A stretch of 64,000 bases of DNA, from the NCBI GenBank assembly GCA_000310025.1, contig FN649739.1, forward strand, positions 2,448,364 through 2,512,363, in the 5' to 3' direction. This DNA is from Ectocarpus siliculosus. Lineage: Eukaryota > Sar > Phaeophyceae > Ectocarpales > Ectocarpaceae. The position numbers were made by a program, and so were the translations under genes. The notes below the pieces were generated by a model. It was not told the DNA's origin. It did not search any database and saw only the letters and a program-made list of their open reading frames with translations. Below, in pieces: positions 1-12,154 of this stretch. Within the stretch, counting starts at the first letter, position 1; each line of letters starts with the position of its first letter.

Positions 1-25
1 ACCCCCCCCCCCCCCCCCCCCCCCC
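1..25. other. poly-C run at window edge
   Basis: A single A is followed by 24 C. The same kind of C run borders the two N gaps in this window, so this is probably the edge of an assembly gap rather than a biological tract. Confidence 0.5.
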
Positions 26-90
26 ATTTTTCAGGCGTTTGAATCCAGTTTGGTCAAGGCGTTTATTGTATAGGACTTAGAATGGTTATA

Positions 91-125
91 ATAAAGCCTA
101 TATATTCCATAATGTATAGGCTTTA
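91..125. repeat. short inverted repeat, third arm copy at ~321
   Basis: AAAGCCTATA and TATAGGCTTT form a perfect 10-bp stem around a short AT-rich loop. A further copy of the TATAGGCTTTA arm lies near 321-336. The rest of 1-737 shows AT-rich simple sequence, CAG runs near 306 and a (GTAA)n tract near 402. No gene is recognised there; it is presumably the upstream region of the next gene. Confidence 0.4.
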
Positions 126-737
126 GTGTGACATTATAAAACTCATACAAGAGAGAGATGTGAATATTACCACACCAAATCCTAGACCTTTCTTTGTAGC
201 CCCTCTTAGCAGCAGCAATCAATGTGGTCCTCCTGCAACAGCAAGGAAGGGTATCAGCAAGCAAGCACCCTGTCTGCTGTTCCTTATAGAGAAGGCAGGG
301 TTCACAGCAGCAGCAGCATCATGTATATAGGCTTTACTACACACACTAAATCTATTGCTGCAATGTACCCACAACACACAGCAGTGGTCTAAACTTCAAG
401 AAGTAAGTAAGTAAGAGAGGTGTAAGGTTTCGAATAGTCATACGCATGCATACTAAATGCTATACAATAGAACATGTATAGGTTATACTATACCACACTA
501 TTTCCTACATATATCTATGTATACGGTATATAACAGACCGCCCCCCCCCTCCCTCCCCCTGATCTGGTCCTTAATCCAGTTTTTTGTGGGGTGTGCATCA
601 CGTACATATTTGAATCCACGTGCCCTCTTCACGCATATGGTACCCCTAGACTACACCTCCCCGCCACAAAGTAGTAGCAGTGGGGTGCCGAATTTTTTGT
701 TGGCCTACTCCTCGCGCAAGTGATTGCGGGGGCACGC

Positions 738-3700
738 ATGTTGCTGCACGTGCGGAGTAACAAGAAGAGCATCCGTATCGTGCCGCTCCGTGGGCTAGTT
801 GAAGTGCTACCCTACGTCGTGCGGATCGCTGCATCCGCGCTCCTGCTGTCGGCAGCAGGGGTCGAGTCCGCTTCGTGCGCCGCTGGCGTAATACAGGCTG
901 ATGTTACTTCAGCAGCAGACGCAGAGGGTCTCGTGAGCATCTTGAGCTGTACCGGAGGGGGGGTGTTTGATGTCGTGTGGACGGGTAGCGTGCCCATCGC
1001 GGAGCCCTTCAATGTCTCTGGCGGGAGCTCGCTGACCGTCACAGGTGCTTCTTCATCTGTAATCGATGACAACAGCAGCAGCGTTGCTGTCGTTGACGGC
1101 CAGGGCAACGATGGCATCTTCGATGTCTCCGGTGCTTCGACCTTGTCCCTCAACAACCTGATGCTGGCTGCCGGGAACAGCTCGACGGACGGGGGGGCCA
1201 TCCACGTTACCGGTGCCGATGTGTTCGTTTCGGACTGCGGCTTTCAGAACAACAGCGCAACAGGGTATGGGGGTAAGCACGGGATACGAGCGGGCCTGCG
1301 TACAAGTATATACACGTGAACCTGCGTGTGCTTTTCCCGGATGATGATGTTCTCCAACAAGACGAGAGGCGCTACAGTAAATAAGCGAAAACATAAAATG
1401 AACTGCTGTCGTATTTTCAGCACACAGACAACTTGTTGTATGCATACATGCTGTCTACTGAACGCGCCACTCCCTTTTATTTTGCGCGAGGCTCGACGAC
1501 TAAGGGGGTGCAGAAAAGGGGTAGTTACGCTGGCTCTTTTCCCCATACTTTAATCCTATACGAAGAAAGAAAACAACCTTCCCGCAAGGGTTATTGTAGG
1601 TGTCGGATTTTATTGTCATCAGTAGAGGACACCATGAAGAGGCGTCGTGCGGGCTGGCACGTTCAAGTTTGCTACTGGAGCTGAAATATCGAAGGTCGCA
1701 GCAACTTCTGAAAACTGTCCGAAATCTGCGGCGGAGCCAAGCGGCATCCAACATTTGTCACAGCCGCGATCACCGCCACGGACCGTAAACCCCTGAGCCA
1801 CGGGTCGTCAGCAGTAGCTAGTGGCATCAGCTACTGCTGTAACCCCGCAGTTCAGGAGATTGGGGTCAGTGGCGGCGAGCACGGCTGTGACAAATGTTGG
1901 ATGCCGCTTGGTTCCGGCGCAGATTTCGGACTGTTTCCAGAGGCTGCTGCGACCTACGATATTTCAGCTCCAAGAGCAAACCTGCACGTGCCAGCACACA
2001 CGACGCATCTTCATGATGTCCTCTACTGATGACAATAGAATGTGACACCTAACCCTCAAAATTGACCTTGTTTGAGCGCGTTCCGTTTTGGCTCCTTTGA
2101 CTAGAATTTAGAATGGTGCGAATGTGTATCTTGATTTCAAAGGAGGCGTGTGGAGGTAGACGCGTGAAATGTATGTTTTGAGCAGCCTCTACTTCCGCCC
2201 TGTGCGAGAATCAACGATTGCTGTTTTTCGCGGTGCCTTCCTACTGGTCTGGTGTGTCTGTTGTGCAATTTCTGGTGCTCTTGCGTGTGATTTCAAAATG
2301 AGTCAACATCAAAATTCGTCTTCTGCACCCCCTTAAAGGTTGCCTCAAGCTGAGCCCATGTTCTTATTTTCCAAGTTCTTATCTAGAGCAGGCATCTGCC
2401 TAGGATAGACGGGGCTCTTGTTCTTATTTGTACGTCGATTGGGCCATGCCGAGGGCATAAGTGTATAAGTGTATATCAACGTGCCACCAAGAGCATCATA
2501 CAACAGAGTGTATCGGACAACGCCCCCCCCCTCAGTTCAAATGCGAATGTGGCTCAGAAGCGTGAAAACCAGGTTCGTGCAGGAGGCTGCGGAAATTCAG
2601 TTGTAGTCTACGACTTACGACTACTGTAGGAGAGAGAACACATGTCTGAGCTGGGAAAAGTAGGAGGGAGGTCCAGGGAGATGTTGACAGGCATGGAACA
2701 GCCAGGAGAAGACTGGGTAGCTGTATTGATTGGGGCCTAGGCAATGGGTTGAAGAGGCGGGAAGTGATGTCGATAGGCTAGGCAAGCTTGGGGAAAACGT
2801 TTTTGAGCCTCCTTTGGCGAAGTAGAAAGGAACAATTGGCCACATTTAATCGGTCCTGTGGGAACAATGCTCCGTCTTCTCGAGGACACGTCGTCAATGA
2901 TCTAACTGCATGACCGCTTCTGGCATGCAAAAGTTGAGTACGCCCCCCTCCGCGCGTAAAAGCATCAGACTTTTTCACGAGACCCCCCCCTCCCGCCCCT
3001 AATCTGAAACCGATTGCTGTTGGGGTTCTCCCCCACCATCCTGAGTGCCTGTCTGCTGCCGCCTTGCTTTGGGGTTCGGTTTTTAACTGTTTGCGCATTG
3101 GTACACGCCACGAAGGCGGGTTCTTGTTCTCAAAACCATGTCGGAACTGAGCACCTGTTCTTATGGCCTCCCAAGTCCTTAGATTTTGGATTATTTTAGG
3201 CTCAAGTTCTTAACTGCCAAGTTCTTAAGTGGTGGCGCGTTCTGAAGACGCATAGACTACTGTAAATACTTTGCCGTAATGCAAGGGTCTGCAGACAAGG
3301 CTAGAGGCATGAACCTGCTTGCTGCCGGTGACAACAGCAGTACCTGCCCCTCCCCCCGTCCTCCGATATATGCATTGCATGTGATAATAGTGGGAGGGTG
3401 TGATCCGTGTTGATAGTAACTGGTGGAGAGGCAAGACTCGGCGCGGAGAGCCGCGAGGCTTGAGGACTGGTTCACACGCCATGTGAAGAGGGTGCGACAA
3501 TGAGGAGAAGGGCGGAACAAATGTGTCATCTCCAGTGTAGGAATTTAGGGAGCAGGGAGATCGTCAGGTCGTTGCGAACTTCTACATGTGCGAGGTAGCC
3601 CAAGGGCATTGAGCCCCCATACAACTGTCAATAACTTCCGAGAGTAAACCACATGAACACTTCCCGCACCTCTTCCAGACCACGAAAGCGACCTGCTGTT

Positions 3701-6700
3701 CTTCCTTGGACACAGGCGCAATTTTCGCGGAGTCCTCTGAAGTCACCATCGCGGGGAACACACGATTCTTCGGCAATTCCGCCGGATACAGAGGAGGTGA
3801 AGAGAAGACCAATTCCAACCCATCCAGGGTCATATAATGATAGTCGAGATACTCGAGATACTGGTATGGGTCTGTCTCTACAGATGTGCTCCGCGAAGGC
3901 TGGCAAAGAATCCGGACTGCAGAGACAGGATGGTGTCGATGTGGTGTTGCTTGACGCGCACAAGCACTACCTGGTATGTCTCTGTCAGGGAACTTTTAAC
4001 TTTCCCCCCAGGTTTTCGCCGTGCACTTGAGGTGCGCCTTGGCTTCGAAACCGATCGCAGGGGAACAGAACGCTGCAATAGCTGCTCGTGAGATGATGCT
4101 GGCTCGATACGATGTGGACCCAAAAATCAATACGGCTTTTCTGATACCCACGACACAGGTGCCGTTTACGGGAACAACTCCCGAGTTACTATCAGCGACA
4201 CCGTAGTTTTCACGTCCAACTTGGCAATCGGCGACGGAGGTACGTCTTGGTTTGCGGGGGCCCCTTACCCATCTCGGCGTCGACATTTGGCAGTCTACGC
4301 CCCTGGTTGTACAATGCACGCTCTTTCTTAGGTAGAACGTTTTACGGTGCTTCCCACTCCACGATTCCGATGCCGCTTGGGGTCACCAACACCACTATAC
4401 TCATTGCATCCATATCGCTGTCCCAGGGGCCATGTACACCGACAGCTCGAGCATCGCCATCCAAGACAACGTAACCTTCGACGGCAACGCAGCTGAGAAC
4501 AGAGGAGGTGGGCTGCTATGAGAGGATCGAAAACGTTGGTAGACAAGCGGTGAGGCGGCACGTGAGCCAACGCGAACGACGGAAACCGTTGTTTGGGGGG
4601 TACGCGGCCCTGCCAGCTTCCGTGGCGTGCCGCTGTAGCACAGACATCTATCGCATCCGTGAGGTTGTATGTGCCCGTTCTTGTTGTACCATTTTATTCT
4701 TGGACAAGCTTGTGGCAAGGGAAGGTGGTTTCGTGGTCTGTGAACAGCAAGAGAACGGATGTACTGGTGCCTGAACGCATGTGGTTTCCCAATGCAGGAC
4801 GAGACTGCCAAGAATGTTGGTCAGGTGTTCAACGAAGTAGACCCTTCGCATCATTTGTATGTGGTCGAGCCCTCCGGGGCGGCAAGTAGCACTCGCCTTT
4901 CCTTGTTGGTGGCTTAGCGCCAAGGAAGGCGCTCGGGCGGCTGTCGAATACGAATGACTGCTCGTGGGCCGCCGCCACGATCTTAGGTTCGTAGTCTCAC
5001 GCTTATGCATGACACATGATGTAGACAAGTCCAACACGAGAGAGAGAGTATTAGACAAGAGCTAGCAATATTTTCTCGTGCTTGCTTTCTCAAGATCGAC
5101 CATGTCGTGCCAACGCTAGACTCCACCCGTTGGCTCCGTTCCGAGGCCCCTCTCGATCGCCCTACGTCTGTCCACAAAAACGGCGGGTGAGCTACAACAT
5201 TGCAGTCGTGGTAGGAGCACTGAATGTCTATTCTACACCGTTTTGCCCCCGTCTTGATCCGAGAAGGTGCCATAAGGGGGTCTTTCTCCAACTTCACAGT
5301 TGACGACGCCGTCCGATTCACCAACAACACGTCGGTGAAAAATGGAGGTAAGCATGCTGTCCGAACGCTCGACACTTTCTGGTTTTATTTTATGTCTGAT
5401 TCCATGAATTGTGTTGAGCAGGGCCGCGGGAGGGTCACGCGGAAACGTAGCGACAGCTGTGGCTGTGCTGATTGACTATGCTCCCAACTCTGTCCCTTGG
5501 GACGGTATGCAATGACAACGGGAATCTCCTTGTGTGCAATACCCCGAACACGCTTGGTCCAGTATTGCGTAGTGTGCGCTACACGCTCACCGAGGATTTT
5601 GTTCTTCAATTAGGCAGGGCTCTAAGTCCTGTGAAGTATGAAGTTCTGTGGGTACGGATCAAGGGTGGCTGGTTCGCTAAGCCTTTCGTGCGGGAAGCAC
5701 CACTGACCGATCCTGTGTTAACTCCATCAAAGCTTCCGCAATGCCATCGGAATCAAAATTTGTAGGTGCCATTAATTCGTGGTTCTCCGAGTTCACCTTC
5801 CGCGGCGACCCGGTTTTCGATAACAACGCAGCTGCCGGCGATGGAGGTGCGTGTCATGCTTCCGGTCGTTTAGATTCTTGTGTCCTAGCTGCCTCCGAGT
5901 AGTGGGGCATGAGCACTTGGTGTCACCATTGGACCGACGTTCGACTGATTCTGCAGGTGGCTTCCCATGAAACATTGGATATCCAACGTCGTGAATGTCA
6001 AGAAGTAGGATGACTACTAGACCACTAGTCAGCGCGGTCTAGTGGTCTATAGGTCATCGTGTCGCCTAGAAAAGGTTAATGGCCATGAACACGTTTCCGC
6101 AGGGTTGCCATCCCTGTGATCAGCGCTGTCTTGCCCGATCCATGTTGCGGTAAAAGTAAGAGGTTCATCGGCATATTTTGCGAAGTCCCTCAGACTTTGT
6201 ATTTCCAACTATCGGGCGCAAATTAAATCCTCGAAGGATAAAATGCTCAAGGCCGCTGGTCAGCAGTGGTCATCGTGTTTCTTAACAGTGAACCCCGCAC
6301 GTGAAACTTACCTCGAAACGCCCACACCTGTCTTGACAAGGACGACATGGCGAGGGTATTCATTGAAGCACGGCGATGGAACAGCCCACCACGTCCATGC
6401 GACAAGGAGAGCTGTTGACATCATTGTCGTTCTTTCGCCTGCGCGCAGGTGGTATATCAGCGTACCAGACAAACCTGACAATCCTTGACGGCCTCGCTTT
6501 CGTCAACAACTCCGCTGGCGGCTATGGAGGTATTTCGTCTGTTGCGGATGTGCATAGTCTAGAGTAGCCGTTGAATGATGGTCAGCAATAGCAACCATCG
6601 CCGTGGAGAGGGACTCACTGCTCGACTGTGCCTGTCGACGGCTGCCACGCCTGGACCAAGGCAGGACGTCATGATTAGTTACGTCTTGAGGGCGGGTGTC

Positions 6701-9700
6701 TGTGATTTATGGATTGGGAACGGCACCGTGCAGTTGGCCAAAGAAGATCTTGCTCAACACTGCCCGACAGGTGAATGAATAGCTGTTCCGCCGTGAGTTC
6801 CTCCCGAGAGCATTATTATCAATCAGGAATGACATCGTCGTGGTTTTGGTGGATCTCGTTTTGCCTCTGGCTTGATAACGCAGCCGAACTTTGGTGTGGG
6901 GTCCCGTGGCGAAGCAGCCACCGCCGGCATGCATAGGCACTCAGTCAAATAGCTGCAAGCGGTGGGCTTGTCGCGTTGAAGAGACCGTGCGAGCTCTGCT
7001 TTTGCCAGCACCCCCCCTCCGCCCGAATCTAGGAGCCGCGTGAGAAACGGAAGGCGATTGTGAAGTCTGTACACGCCTCGCCTGATGCTCGCGTCCAGGC
7101 GCTTTTGATGCCTCCGTCTGCGTCATCATCATCGACGGCGACGCAACTTTCCACGGGAACTTGGCCGAGGATGGAGGTAGGATTGATTTGATTGGTAGAC
7201 ACACGATAGGTCCGTTGAGACGATGCAGCTTGTCCTTACGGCTCCCAACAATGAAATCCTTCGTTTGCCCTAGCTGCGTGTTCCTGCGAGGACGTTACGC
7301 CTGGCGTCCAAAGCCGATTTTCCTTGGGTCTCTTGCATTGTAGCGCAGAAAACGGGCGGCGTCATGGATCGATCGCGAGGCGTGTTGTGTTGTCGTAACA
7401 TTGAGCCCCTAGAGATTAAATGTATTCTTGAACGCGGCATGTCACCCGTGTCCTCAGATGGCGGTTTCCGCGGTACGCTCGAGCCAGATTTGTTGAACAA
7501 CTCTGGGCAAAGAGCGGGGCATACATGGTTGCCCTCGTTGAATTTCGGCATCGTTAAAGTCGTACCACTTGTGATGGATAACTTCTATACTCTTGCTCTT
7601 CTGTCCCACTCGTTTTCAAGGTGCGATATTTTTGTACCAAGCCGTGGCACATTTACGAGGAGGGTCCTTTTCGGAGAATTCTGCTATCCAGAGCGGGGGA
7701 GCGATGTCAATTTCACAGCCCACCGAAGTCACCCTGTACGGAGTTCTGTTCGTATCGAATACGGCTGACATCGGCGGCGCCATCGCGCTGACATCCACTG
7801 GAGAAGAGCCAACGCAGTTTGAGGCGTGCACGTTTGTTTCCAACAGCGCCGTCGATGGGGGGGCGTTGTATATGTCGACCAATGAGGGAATGGAAGTCGT
7901 CCGGAATTGCACGTTCTATGGCAACCACGCAGGCAAGTCGATTGAACGCGAAGGATCAAGAACCGACGATGTTCAGGCAGCGCTTCAAAGAGTAGGTCCG
8001 CTACAGGTGCCTATCGTAGCGCCTACCCTGAATGAAATACCCAAACAGGCTTCGTGCTACCTGTACCTCCTAGGTGGGGAAACTCTCCGTGTGCCGGTGG
8101 ATCTATAGTCAACTCCTCATCCTGGCGTGCATGCACACGACGGAACCCTCTGCTGTTGTAAAACACCCACCGCCAGGTGTTTGATTCAACACGCAGCGAA
8201 TATTTCACGCACGGATTGCATGTACGGCTTTTCTGCTACACCTGACCCAGACCCGTGTTTTGTTAAACAATTCGCCTCGTCGTCCAGAAATATCTGGGGG
8301 AACGATCTTTCACACCGGATATCTTGGCATGATCGAGACGGTGTTTGCGTCCAACGAAGCGGGCCAGGATGGTACGGCCGTGTTCAGCATAGGGGTGGTG
8401 CAGCAAGCTCTCAACGTAACCTTTGCGAGTAACACGCTCAACTGCCCACTGGGCGAGTATGCGTACGACAAGGAGGTGAGTTGAATTCATGCGTTGCCTT
8501 GAGCTACGGAGACGTAAGCACTCAGGGTCAAACTGAGTACTTCTACTTGGTTGTCGCACGGAAGTCGCAAGCACTGGCCAACCCCTGAGATGGGATCGAG
8601 TTTTACGGTGGTACGGTGTCCGGCCGCGATCTCGCCCGCGCCTGTTTGGCAGTCTGTAGTCCTGCGCACGACCCTCGCTGTAGCGATGCTGGAGAATTCA
8701 GCATTGGTTCGTTGTGTTCTGCAGTACCTGTTACCTAATACATGGCACACTTGTTTCATCTCTTCAGGCCGAAGACGACTCCTGCCGTTTCGAACTAGCG
8801 TGCGCGCGATGCTCGGCGGATTGCGACGCCATCCCATCCAGCGTGACCATGGCCGACAGCACCATCCCTGTCTGCCTAGAGTTGATGGAAGGCACGAAGG
8901 CATCATCAAGCGGCACCACTGTCGCAACGCTCGACCTGCAGGAGGGATACTACCGCACCTCCGCGGAGAGCCAAGTCGTGGTGGAGTGTTACTTGACAGG
9001 CGCCTGCGCGGGTGGCACCGACCCCGAAAACTATTGTGCAGATGGCTACGAAGGTCCCTGTGAGTGCCGTTTTCTCTCACGTCTCCCTTGTTCGTGATCC
9101 GTGCAAGAGCCGGGAAAAGCCCAAATTGCGGAGGTGGGGAATGTTTGCTGTCCCTCCAACATCCGCGTCAACCTCATGTCGCATCTCCGGCCCCTTACAC
9201 GTTTCGACTGCGCAGATTGCTCGGTATGTGCAGACGGCTACGCGCCAGGCACGGCGTACCAGTGTCACGAATGCTCGGGAACAAGCATGGGGTCAGCCGT
9301 GGGGCTTGCAGCAGCGGTGGTGGCGGTGGTTCTGCTCGTGGTGGCAGTGGTTGCTACGGACCTCGTACGCGTTGTGGATGGCGATCGAAGCATCAAAGAC
9401 GCCCGCACTCTAAAGGGGCGACTTTCGCGTTTCCAAGCGTTTGTTGTGAACGCTTTCCCCCTGACAACCGTGAAGATCGTCGTGGTGGCCTGGCAGATAA
9501 TCACACAGGTGAGGTTCTGATTGTCTCACAAACCAAGTGGGTTGATTAACTCTGCTCGGTCTTTGTGCAGGGGAATGGAACCTATTTGGCTTTCCTCGGA
9601 CGCCAGACGCGCAGCAATCTTTTCTCTCCAGATCTTGATATCTATTGTTCATGAAACTTGACCACCCGGGAGCAGCAGTTGGAACTTGTGGCAGCACGCT

Positions 9701-10912
9701 CAACACGTGGATCGTTTTTTCCTTCGCCCCTACCCAATCTCGCCCTTGATGCGCCCGCAACCTGTTCCGCGACAATTCTGGCAGTTCGGTGCGATCGCTG
9801 GCTTCGTGTACCCGGAGGAGTACCAAGACTTTCTCAACGTCCTGACGCCTGTTAATCTGGACATTGGCTTCATCCTCTCGTACTCATGCTTCGTGACCAC
9901 CGATTTTTTCGACCGGTTGCTGATCGCCACAATCGGGCCAGTCGTGGTGCTGGCGCTGCTGGCCTTGACGTTCGTCGTCGGGAGGAAAAGGAACATCAAC
10001 TCCGAGGCCGCCGTTCGCGCGGTAAAGAACAAGCACCTCTCCGCGGCGCTGTTCGTGATGTTCTTCATCTACTCCTCGGTCTCGTTCACGGTTTTTCTGA
10101 CGTTTGTCTGCGACACCCTCGACGACGGGGTCTCGTACTTGCGGGCTGACTACAGCTTGACCTGCGACACGCCAAGGTACGGCGCCTTTCGCGGGTACGC
10201 GGCCGTCATGGTATGCGTCTACCCTATCGGCATCCCGGCAACGTTTGCCTGGTTGCTGGGGCGTAACCGGCAGGACCTGCAGAAGGCGGACCGGGATAGA
10301 CTGCCGAATCTTCAGCCGCTCGGCGATCTCTGGGAGGCGTACAAGCCGTCGAGGTACTACTACGAAATCATCGAGTACGTTCGCCGCATCATGCTCACTG
10401 GGGTCGCAGTTTTCGTTCTCCCTGGCAGCTCGGCGCAAATCGCCGTCGTGCTCCTGCTGGCCGTCGTGTTCTTGTTCATTTCCGAGTCGCTGTCCCCCTT
10501 CGCAAAGAAGATCGACATGGCTCTGTACCGCTGGGGGAACGGCGTTATCTTGGCCAGCATGTACGTCGCTCTCCTGCTCAAAGTGAACGTGTCCGAAGAG
10601 GGAAGCGAGACTCTCTCCGCCTTCGTGGTCGTTCTCATATTGGCGAACGTCTTTATGGTCATTACCGTGGTGGTGCAGTCTTTCTTGCTTGTAAGAGAGT
10701 GGCGATCGTCCACGGTGTCAGAGCGGGAGCCGGTTGACCCTCGAAGCAAATCATCTGGATGGCTGGAAGACGCCGAAGAGGGCGGCGAGGAAGCAGGAAC
10801 GGGCGGGGAGTGGGAGGGCGGATGCTTCCAATCGATCCTGTCTAGTAAGCAAGACGCTGCGGGACAAAACGTATCTGCGAGCAACGGTGTACCCAGTGCA
10901 TTGTTGCTGTAG
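738..10912 (+). CDS. secreted beta-helix repeat protein with Cys-rich stalk and multi-pass membrane C-terminus (13 exons)
   Basis: Exons read: 738-1272, 3716-3796, 4159-4239, 4427-4507, 5267-5347, 5766-5846, 6449-6529, 7099-7176, 7621-7932, 8288-8475, 8768-9059, 9216-9508, 9785-10912; all phases match and give about 1103 aa. ATG 738 is chosen because the frame then gives a basic N-terminus and a hydrophobic stretch ending near VESASCAAG, a plausible signal peptide. Exons 1-10 encode parallel beta-helix coils with recurring GGA, N-N-S-A and G-Y-G-G motifs, as in polymorphic outer membrane protein-like repeats. Exons 11-12 are Cys-rich (CSVCADGYAPG) and run into a first membrane helix. Exon 13 adds about six more helices and a charged, acidic tail. 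Six internal exons are exactly 81 nt and one is 78 nt. The intron after exon 9 has a GC donor (GCAAGT). I infer a cell-surface or wall-facing receptor or adhesin; ligand and function are unknown. Extra repeat exons in introns may have been missed. Confidence 0.8.
1588..2055. repeat. ~470-bp near-palindrome (foldback element) in intron 1
   Basis: The left half, starting near AGGTGTCGGATTTTATTGTC, reappears inverted in the right half, ending GACAATAGAATGTGACACCT. Pairing continues through GCATCCAACATTTGTCACAG to a perfect AGCAGTAGCT/AGCTACTGCT stem at 1810-1838. By eye the halves agree at roughly 80-85%. No ORF of substance and no clear target-site duplication are seen. It is probably a foldback MITE-like element, and as RNA it would form a long hairpin. 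Confidence 0.75.
2628..2906 (+). mobile_element. LINE 3'-end fragment (same family as 37415-38620)
   Basis: From ATGTCTGAGCTGGGAAAA to the end near CAATGATCTAAC, this matches the reverse complement of the 3' end of the LINE copy at 37.4 kb, including its untranslated tail (GGTCCTGTGGGAACAATGCT versus GATCGGTCCTGTGGGAACAA). Only the last few dozen codons and the tail remain, so it is a severely 5'-truncated copy. It lies in the first intron of the beta-helix gene in the sense direction. Confidence 0.6.
6008..6056. repeat. 49-bp hairpin
   Basis: GATGACTACTAGACCACTAG pairs with the reverse complement of TCTAGTGGTCTATAGGTCAT across a short GC-rich loop, with about three mismatches in 21 bp. It sits in the intron between exons 6 and 7 of the beta-helix gene. 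It may be the remnant of a small foldback element. Confidence 0.5.
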
Positions 10913-12154
10913 CGCCGGCGCTGCGGGCCTTGTGCGGAAACTACGATAGGGATCAACACTTGAGTGTTTCGTACTCCAATACAAGGTAGATGTATGTATC
11001 GACTATTGCCGCACCGAATGACCGATGTGGATTGGTGACGCGTGTCTTGGTTGTACGGGGCTACAATTGCTTTGAACACGAAAAGGTTTTTGCATGATTA
11101 GACTATTGGTCTGCCCACGAAATGAAATGGTCGAGAGGTGGTCCCGAACTACTCTTTATAACAGTACAGCACGTAGATGATTGGCAGCATCGACCATAGC
11201 CGCGCAGCACACGTCGGCCGTTCTCACGGACCTACTCGACGTCTGTCACACCTTATGCCCCCCCGGCCCATTGGGGGCGCGGGGGCGGATGCTTCACTCT
11301 GCTGTGCCCTCTCGCTCTTCGCGAATGTCTTCACGTCTTCACGTCTTCATTGCGTCTCCATACACCGCGCCTTCTTGCTACTTCTACCGTGTCGTCTTCC
11401 TCCTTCCTAACTTCCCCCAGACCCTCACCGTTATCCATCCCGGTGTGGCCGCCAACACTTAACCCTAGTTATTATTACTTGACCCTTTCGGATTATTTTT
11501 TTGGGGTCAGACAAAATGCTCAGACAAAAAAAGGGTCAGATTTTTCGGAGTGTGTAGCCGGTAACGGTTTTCTTTGTATGAGGCTGCCCCACTTTCACCC
11601 ACGGCTCAGACAAATTCCTCTCACCAGCCTCATTTTGTCGGAGGCGTGGGTTCCTGTTCAGAAGGCCAAGATATTTTAGCAGAGAGTATGTATTAATAGC
11701 GTAAACCACACAATACAAACGATAGCATCGCAGGGTACAGACTCGTCCAAGCCTCATGCCACCACCACTGGACAGACAGACCTGCTCCTCCTCCGATGCG
11801 GGCTGTGTACGTCTAATGTGTAGGATGTGGTGATCGCTGTGGAAGGAACCGAGGGGAGGGTGGGATGAGACAAGGTTCACCAGCAACCCAGAAGCCTCAA
11901 AAAGACCAACTTTTCTGCCTACAACCAGTTCAGGAGAACACCCAGACCATGAGCTGTAGGCCACTCGAACTGCTGGGAGGTGGCCCAAAAGTTACCTTGT
12001 GTTACTCTCTATCGGCGCTATCTCCTCTACGCAGCTGTTGCGGTTTGGAATGCTGTTAAAAAATCGCCGTGTGAGAGGTGATTGTTCTAGGTTGAAGCTG
12101 CTGTTGTGTGACCCGCTTTCGACCATGGTCTCAGCACCGTTCATTTCAACTCGA
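10913..12154. other. intergenic stretch, no gene recognised
   Basis: This region includes the presumed 3' UTR of the beta-helix gene. Around 11490-11660 there are several GTCAGACAAA/CTCAGACAAA words and an inverted pair GACCCTTT/AAAGGGTC, which suggests a decayed repeat. No coding pattern with splice sites could be supported. Confidence 0.5.
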
